Source: Cytophagaceae bacterium (GTDB taxonomy: Bacteria > Bacteroidota > Bacteroidia > Cytophagales > Flexibacteraceae). From it: a DNA stretch of 38,715 nucleotides. The position numbers and the translations under genes are program-made. The DNA lies in the NCBI GenBank assembly GCA_947441055.1, contig CANETC010000008.1:1-38715 (forward strand), given 5' to 3'. Below, piece after piece: positions 35,446 through 38,715 of this stretch (its first letter is position 1; the number at the start of each line of letters is the position of its first letter). The notes under the pieces are model-generated. The model saw nothing but the letters and a program-made list of their open reading frames with translations, did not search any database and was not told the origin of the DNA.

Positions 35446-37146
35446 ATGAAAAAACTTAGAATTTTGTCCTCCCTTACTTGTACATTGGTTTTTGGCTTGC
35501 AACCTGGTTTTGCTCAGGATGCTCGCGTTCAGGTTGTTCACAACGCAGCCAATGCACCTGCGGTAGACATTTTCCTGGGCAGCACGAAAATTTTACCAAA
35601 TGTTTCCTTCCGCTCAGCCTCTCCATTTATAAACGCTCCGGCTGGTGTTCCTATTCAAATCCGATTGAAGCCAGCTTCTGCCAGCAATGATACCAGCAGC
35701 CCTGCTTATTTTAGACAATATACTTTAGCCGCCAACTCAGGTTATTATCTGATTGCAAATGGCAATCTTCCGGGTGGCTCTTTCGCTTCAAACCCAGATG
35801 GAATCGGCACTGGTTTTGACATTACTGTAATCCCAGATGCAAAAGAAACGGCCTCAGAACCTGCGAATACAGAACTTCGTATTTTTCACGGAGTAACCGA
35901 TGCCCCGACTGTAGACATTAAAGCACAGGGCGTAGGAACACTTGTGGATAATGCCCCTTTCCGCGGATTTTCCCCATACCTGCCAGTTCCTGCGGCCAGT
36001 TACACAGTGCAAATTTCACCAGCCTCTGGTTCGCCTAATTTGCTTGCTTATGCAGCACCACTTTCTGGTCTTGCCGGAAAAACCGTACTTGTACTAGCCT
36101 CTGGATATTTTGATCCTGCACAGAACCAGAACGGACCCGCTTTTGGAATCTGGGCTTTCACCACAACCGGGGAGGCGATTCAGCTTCCAACAGCCACTTC
36201 CCGCGTTCAGATTGTGCACAATTGTGCCAATGCCCCAGCAGTTGATGTTTTTGTGAATGGTGGAAAAGCAGTTCCGAACCTCGATTTTAGAAAAGCTACT
36301 CCTTTCGTTACGCTGAATGCCGGTGTTCCGCTAACAGTAGCTTTGAAAGGCGCATCTGCCAGTTCAGATACTAGCAATCCTGCTTTCAGAAAAACCTATG
36401 AGTTAATGGGTGCTGAGTCGTATTCACTGGTTGCCACAGGTCTTTTGACTTCTCAGGGTTACGCAGCAAATCCAAATGGAATAGCAACAGCATTTGACAT
36501 TACAGTAATGCCAGGTGCAAGGGAAATTTCTTCAACTTCAGCGGGTTCTAATAATGCCGAAGTGCGGGTTTTACATGCCGCTACAGATGCTCCCTTCGTA
36601 GATGTGCGTGTGCAATCAGGTCCAACTCTGGTGAATAATGCCGGATTCCGTGATTTTACACCTTATTTATCTGCACCCAATGCTGACCTTACACTTGAAG
36701 TAACAGATTCTTCCCAATCGGCAGTAGTTGGTAGATTTTTAGCTCCATTATCTGCTTTTGGCGACAGTGCCCTGCTGGTAATGGCTTCCGGTTTTCTTAC
36801 TCCAGCCGATAACCAAAATGGACCTGCATTTGGTCTTCTGGCGGTTACTGCTTCAGGAAATGCGGTTCTGCTTCCTGCGGTTTCATCAGCAAAAAATGTA
36901 AAGAATTCTCAGGACTTGAAACTATTTCCAAATCCTAGCAAAGGAATGTTTTCCATTAAGCTTCCGCAAAATACGCAGGTGAAAGAAGTAAGACTGATTT
37001 CTATGTTGGGAAAATCTGAGAATGTGAACTTTACCTCAGATGAAAATCAAGTAACTGTTCAGACAGAGCTTTCTTCTGGTGTGTATCGGGTTGAGCTTGT
37101 TGGTAGGGATAATACCATCCTTCGTTCAAGCCTGGTACTTCAATAG
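35446..37146 (+). CDS. T9SS protein with four DUF4397 modules
   Basis: The protein has 566 residues. The signal peptide is 1-24 (ends GFAQ). Four DUF4397 modules follow in an ABAB order (about 24-135, 142-250, 252-358, 371-478), each opening with a V/FHxAxxAPxVD pattern (VVHNAANAPAVDIF, IFHGVTDAPTVDI). The last ~75 residues are a T9SS type A sorting domain (LFPNPSKGMFSIKL). Family function unknown; probably an adhesin- or surface-coat-like protein. The ATG has a TAGTTATTG stretch whose G is 22 nt upstream, and a very strong terminator follows. The 128 bases before the gene are AT-rich with no other convincing gene. Confidence 0.9.
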   Translation: MKKLRILSSLTCTLVFGLQPGFAQDARVQVVHNAANAPAVDIFLGSTKILPNVSFRSASPFINAPAGVPIQIRLKPASASNDTSSPAYFRQYTLAANSGYYLIANGNLPGGSFASNPDGIGTGFDITVIPDAKETASEPANTELRIFHGVTDAPTVDIKAQGVGTLVDNAPFRGFSPYLPVPAASYTVQISPASGSPNLLAYAAPLSGLAGKTVLVLASGYFDPAQNQNGPAFGIWAFTTTGEAIQLPTATSRVQIVHNCANAPAVDVFVNGGKAVPNLDFRKATPFVTLNAGVPLTVALKGASASSDTSNPAFRKTYELMGAESYSLVATGLLTSQGYAANPNGIATAFDITVMPGAREISSTSAGSNNAEVRVLHAATDAPFVDVRVQSGPTLVNNAGFRDFTPYLSAPNADLTLEVTDSSQSAVVGRFLAPLSAFGDSALLVMASGFLTPADNQNGPAFGLLAVTASGNAVLLPAVSSAKNVKNSQDLKLFPNPSKGMFSIKLPQNTQVKEVRLISMLGKSENVNFTSDENQVTVQTELSSGVYRVELVGRDNTILRSSLVLQ

Positions 37147-37185
37147 TTTTTCAAAAAATAGTCTTTTTTCTAGACCTTAGGTTTC

Positions 37186-37223
37186 GAGCAGCTCCTTTAA
37201 AAAAAGGAGCTGCTCTTTTTTTT
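37186..37223 (+). terminator. Strong Rho-independent terminator after the DUF4397 gene
   Basis: A perfect 13-bp stem (37186-37198 with 37203-37215) and AAAA loop, followed by eight T. Ends the DUF4397 transcript 40 nt after the stop. Confidence 0.95.
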
Positions 37224-37264
37224 AAAGGAGAAATAATAATCATAAGAGGAAAGTTTCACTCGTA

Positions 37265-37272
37265 TAATTTTG
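37265..37272 (+). promoter_or_regulatory. -7 promoter element (TAATTTTG)
   Basis: Exact TAnnTTTG, 18 nt before the TTG start at 37290 of the small lipoprotein gene. No clear -33 TTG. Confidence 0.5.
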
Positions 37273-37289
37273 CTTCTTCATTATCCAAC

Positions 37290-37721
37290 TTGAAAATCCC
37301 TACTTCCATATCCCGGCAGGTTCATTTTATAATTGCCATTGCGGCAACTTTACTTCTATTCTCTTGCAGCAGTCAGAAAAAAAAGAGTCAAAATCCTTTT
37401 GCTTTAAGCGGAACAACCGATTTCTATAACACCGAAAAGTTTGAGTCGAAAAAGAAACACCGCGACAGATACCTGTATGCATACAACATGCGGAAAATTC
37501 TTTACGGAAATCCATGTGTAACCGAAGTAACAAAGGCCTTTGGATTTGAATATATCCCTGCATTTGACTCACCCGATGAGCCACGAAATGACCTTCATAT
37601 CTGGGCTCATAATTTTGTCACTTCAATTGCCATAACATTTCGACATGGCCCTTTGTGGAAAAGGAAGGTAAAAAAACGAATCCGGTATTGCGCTGAAACT
37701 TCAGGGGATTTTAATGGTTAA
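37290..37721 (+). CDS. Small lipoprotein of unknown function
   Basis: The protein has 143 residues from a TTG start; there is no upstream ATG or GTG in the short intergenic space, and the promoter element sits 18 nt before. The signal region has a hydrophobic core (FIIAIAATLLLF) and lipobox LFSC with C26. The mature part is basic (KKKSQ, ESKKKHRDRY) with conserved-looking aromatic segments (YAYNMRKILYGNPCV) and two further cysteines. I do not recognise a family. The aroF-like gene follows 49 bases later. Confidence 0.7.
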   Translation: MKIPTSISRQVHFIIAIAATLLLFSCSSQKKKSQNPFALSGTTDFYNTEKFESKKKHRDRYLYAYNMRKILYGNPCVTEVTKAFGFEYIPAFDSPDEPRNDLHIWAHNFVTSIAITFRHGPLWKRKVKKRIRYCAETSGDFNG

Positions 37722-37770
37722 TAAGCCTGCCCTTAAACATTCCTGCCTTGTTTTGGTTTTTTAGGAAACG

Positions 37771-38715
37771 ATGCAAACACTCACCCGCCACAAAAAAGTA
37801 AATCCATTCAAGCCCGAAGGCCGTCCATTTCTGGTGGCCGGACCCTGCAGTGCCGAAAGCGAAGAACAAGTGATAGAAAGCGCTCGGGCAATTTCCGCCA
37901 TTCCGGGAATATGTGCCATGCGGGCAGGGGTTTGGAAACCAAGAACTAGACCAAACGCATTTGAAGGCCATGGAAGCAAAGCTTTGGCCTGGCTTATCAA
38001 AGCCCGAAATGAAACTGGCCTTCCGGTGACTACCGAAGTTGCCAATGCCAAACACACGGAAGAGGCTTTGACTGCAGGAATTGACATCCTCTGGATTGGA
38101 GCAAGAACCACCGTAAACCCATTTTTCGTTCAGGAAATAGCCGAGGTTCTTCGTGGCACCGACACACCTGTGATGGTAAAAAACCCTGTCAACCCCGACC
38201 TTTCTCTTTGGATTGGGGCAATAGAAAGGTTGGAAAATGTAGGAATTAGAAACATAGCCGCCATCCACAGAGGTTTTTCTACCTATGGAAAATCTCAGTA
38301 CCGAAATGCACCAGAATGGGCCATTCCCATCGAATTCAGAAGGCAGAAGCCTGAAATTCCGTTAATCTGTGACCCAAGTCACATTGCAGGAAAACGAAGT
38401 CTGATTCCCTATATTGCCCAGAAAGCGCTTGATTTGGATTATGCTGGCCTGATGATTGAAATTCATCCAAAACCAGATGAAGCCCTGAGCGATCCAAGGC
38501 AACAATTAAAACCCGAAGACCTAAAAAATCTTCTGAAAAATCTCCACTTCGCCTGCCTACTAGATGAAAAAAGTGGTCATCGAGAAATACTTGAACTACT
38601 CCGAACGCGAATAGACACCCTCGACAGGCAGCTTTTGGAAACGCTCGCCGAACGCATGGAAGTGGTGAAAGAAATTGCAGAAATGAAAAAGCACCTTGGC
38701 ATTACTGTGTTACAA
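37771..38715 (+). CDS. DAHP synthase-chorismate mutase fusion (3' truncated)
   Basis: The first 315 codons are visible and the frame is still open at the right edge. Residues 1-255 are a type I DAHP synthase of the AroF/KDOPS-like group: LVAGPCSAES with metal ligand C26, VMVKNPVN, DPSHIAGKRS and H232 in IEIHPKP. From residue 271 a type II chorismate mutase domain begins (LRTRIDTLDRQLLETLAERM). The enzyme makes DAHP from phosphoenolpyruvate and erythrose 4-phosphate and then isomerises chorismate to prephenate. It ties the first and a late step of aromatic amino acid synthesis together, as in many Bacteroidota. TTGTTTTG lies 16 nt before the ATG. Confidence 0.93.
   Translation, partial: MQTLTRHKKVNPFKPEGRPFLVAGPCSAESEEQVIESARAISAIPGICAMRAGVWKPRTRPNAFEGHGSKALAWLIKARNETGLPVTTEVANAKHTEEALTAGIDILWIGARTTVNPFFVQEIAEVLRGTDTPVMVKNPVNPDLSLWIGAIERLENVGIRNIAAIHRGFSTYGKSQYRNAPEWAIPIEFRRQKPEIPLICDPSHIAGKRSLIPYIAQKALDLDYAGLMIEIHPKPDEALSDPRQQLKPEDLKNLLKNLHFACLLDEKSGHREILELLRTRIDTLDRQLLETLAERMEVVKEIAEMKKHLGITVLQ

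Overview
The window looks like chromosomal DNA of a Bacteroidota bacterium (genus not resolvable by eye). The reasons are three proteins with a C-terminal type IX secretion (T9SS) sorting domain plus the end of a fourth, several Bacteroidota-type lipoproteins and DUF families (DUF4296, DUF983, DUF5618-like, DUF4397, YfhO), the near absence of Shine-Dalgarno sequences, and repeated matches to the Bacteroidota -7 promoter element TAnnTTTG just upstream of genes. I see no rRNA, tRNA, CRISPR array, transposase or phage genes. Coding density is high, and most genes belong to the housekeeping or cell-envelope classes.

Layout. 1-7122: two very large secreted, repeat-built T9SS proteins in tandem. 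The first is cut by the left edge. The second is a GH16 beta-glucanase with duplicated N-terminal carbohydrate-binding-like modules. Their last ~1.9 kb are a near-identical direct repeat. 7258-10940: YfhO-type membrane protein, a beta-rich exported protein and a DUF5618-like protein. 10941-13772: fabH on the minus strand, a periplasmic TonB-C-domain protein, a NeuD-like acyltransferase and a 68-residue protein. 14058-18824: queE-rluD operon, a lone nuoA, a DUF58 protein overlapped by a small membrane protein, an AT-rich bPH-like gene, a tiny basic protein and a DUF983 protein. 18939-22054: ABC half-exporter overlapped by a DUF4296 lipoprotein, then a second DUF58 protein. 22211-23478: a DUF433-DUF5615 toxin-antitoxin-like pair and a coiled-coil PD-(D/E)XK-like protein.

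23508-26020 (minus) is a compact three-gene unit: a T9SS surface protein, a DUF5074/YncE-like beta-propeller lipoprotein that resembles cobalamin-binding BtuG-type proteins, and a CinA C-terminal-type amidase. It is followed by a SCO-family copper/redox protein. 26812-30766 (minus) is a lipoprotein plus a 1002-residue ABCG-type transporter with TerB-like and FHA-like N-terminal regions. 30907-38715 holds a DedA protein, a CocE-type hydrolase, an LD-carboxypeptidase, a XerD-like recombinase, a four-module DUF4397 T9SS protein, a small lipoprotein and the start of a DAHP synthase-chorismate mutase fusion that runs off the right edge.

The most useful cross-cutting observation is regulatory. Candidate -7 elements fall into two spacing classes relative to the start codon: ~21-22 nt upstream (short leader), or only ~5-6 nt upstream (which would make leaderless mRNAs). 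They correct several start codons, because in three genes the upstream TTG start is really the TTG of the promoter element. No single dramatic new system is proven here. The best candidates for new biology are the TerB/FHA/ABCG fusion with its lipoprotein, the BtuG-like unit without riboswitch or receptor, and the concerted repeat pair at the left edge.
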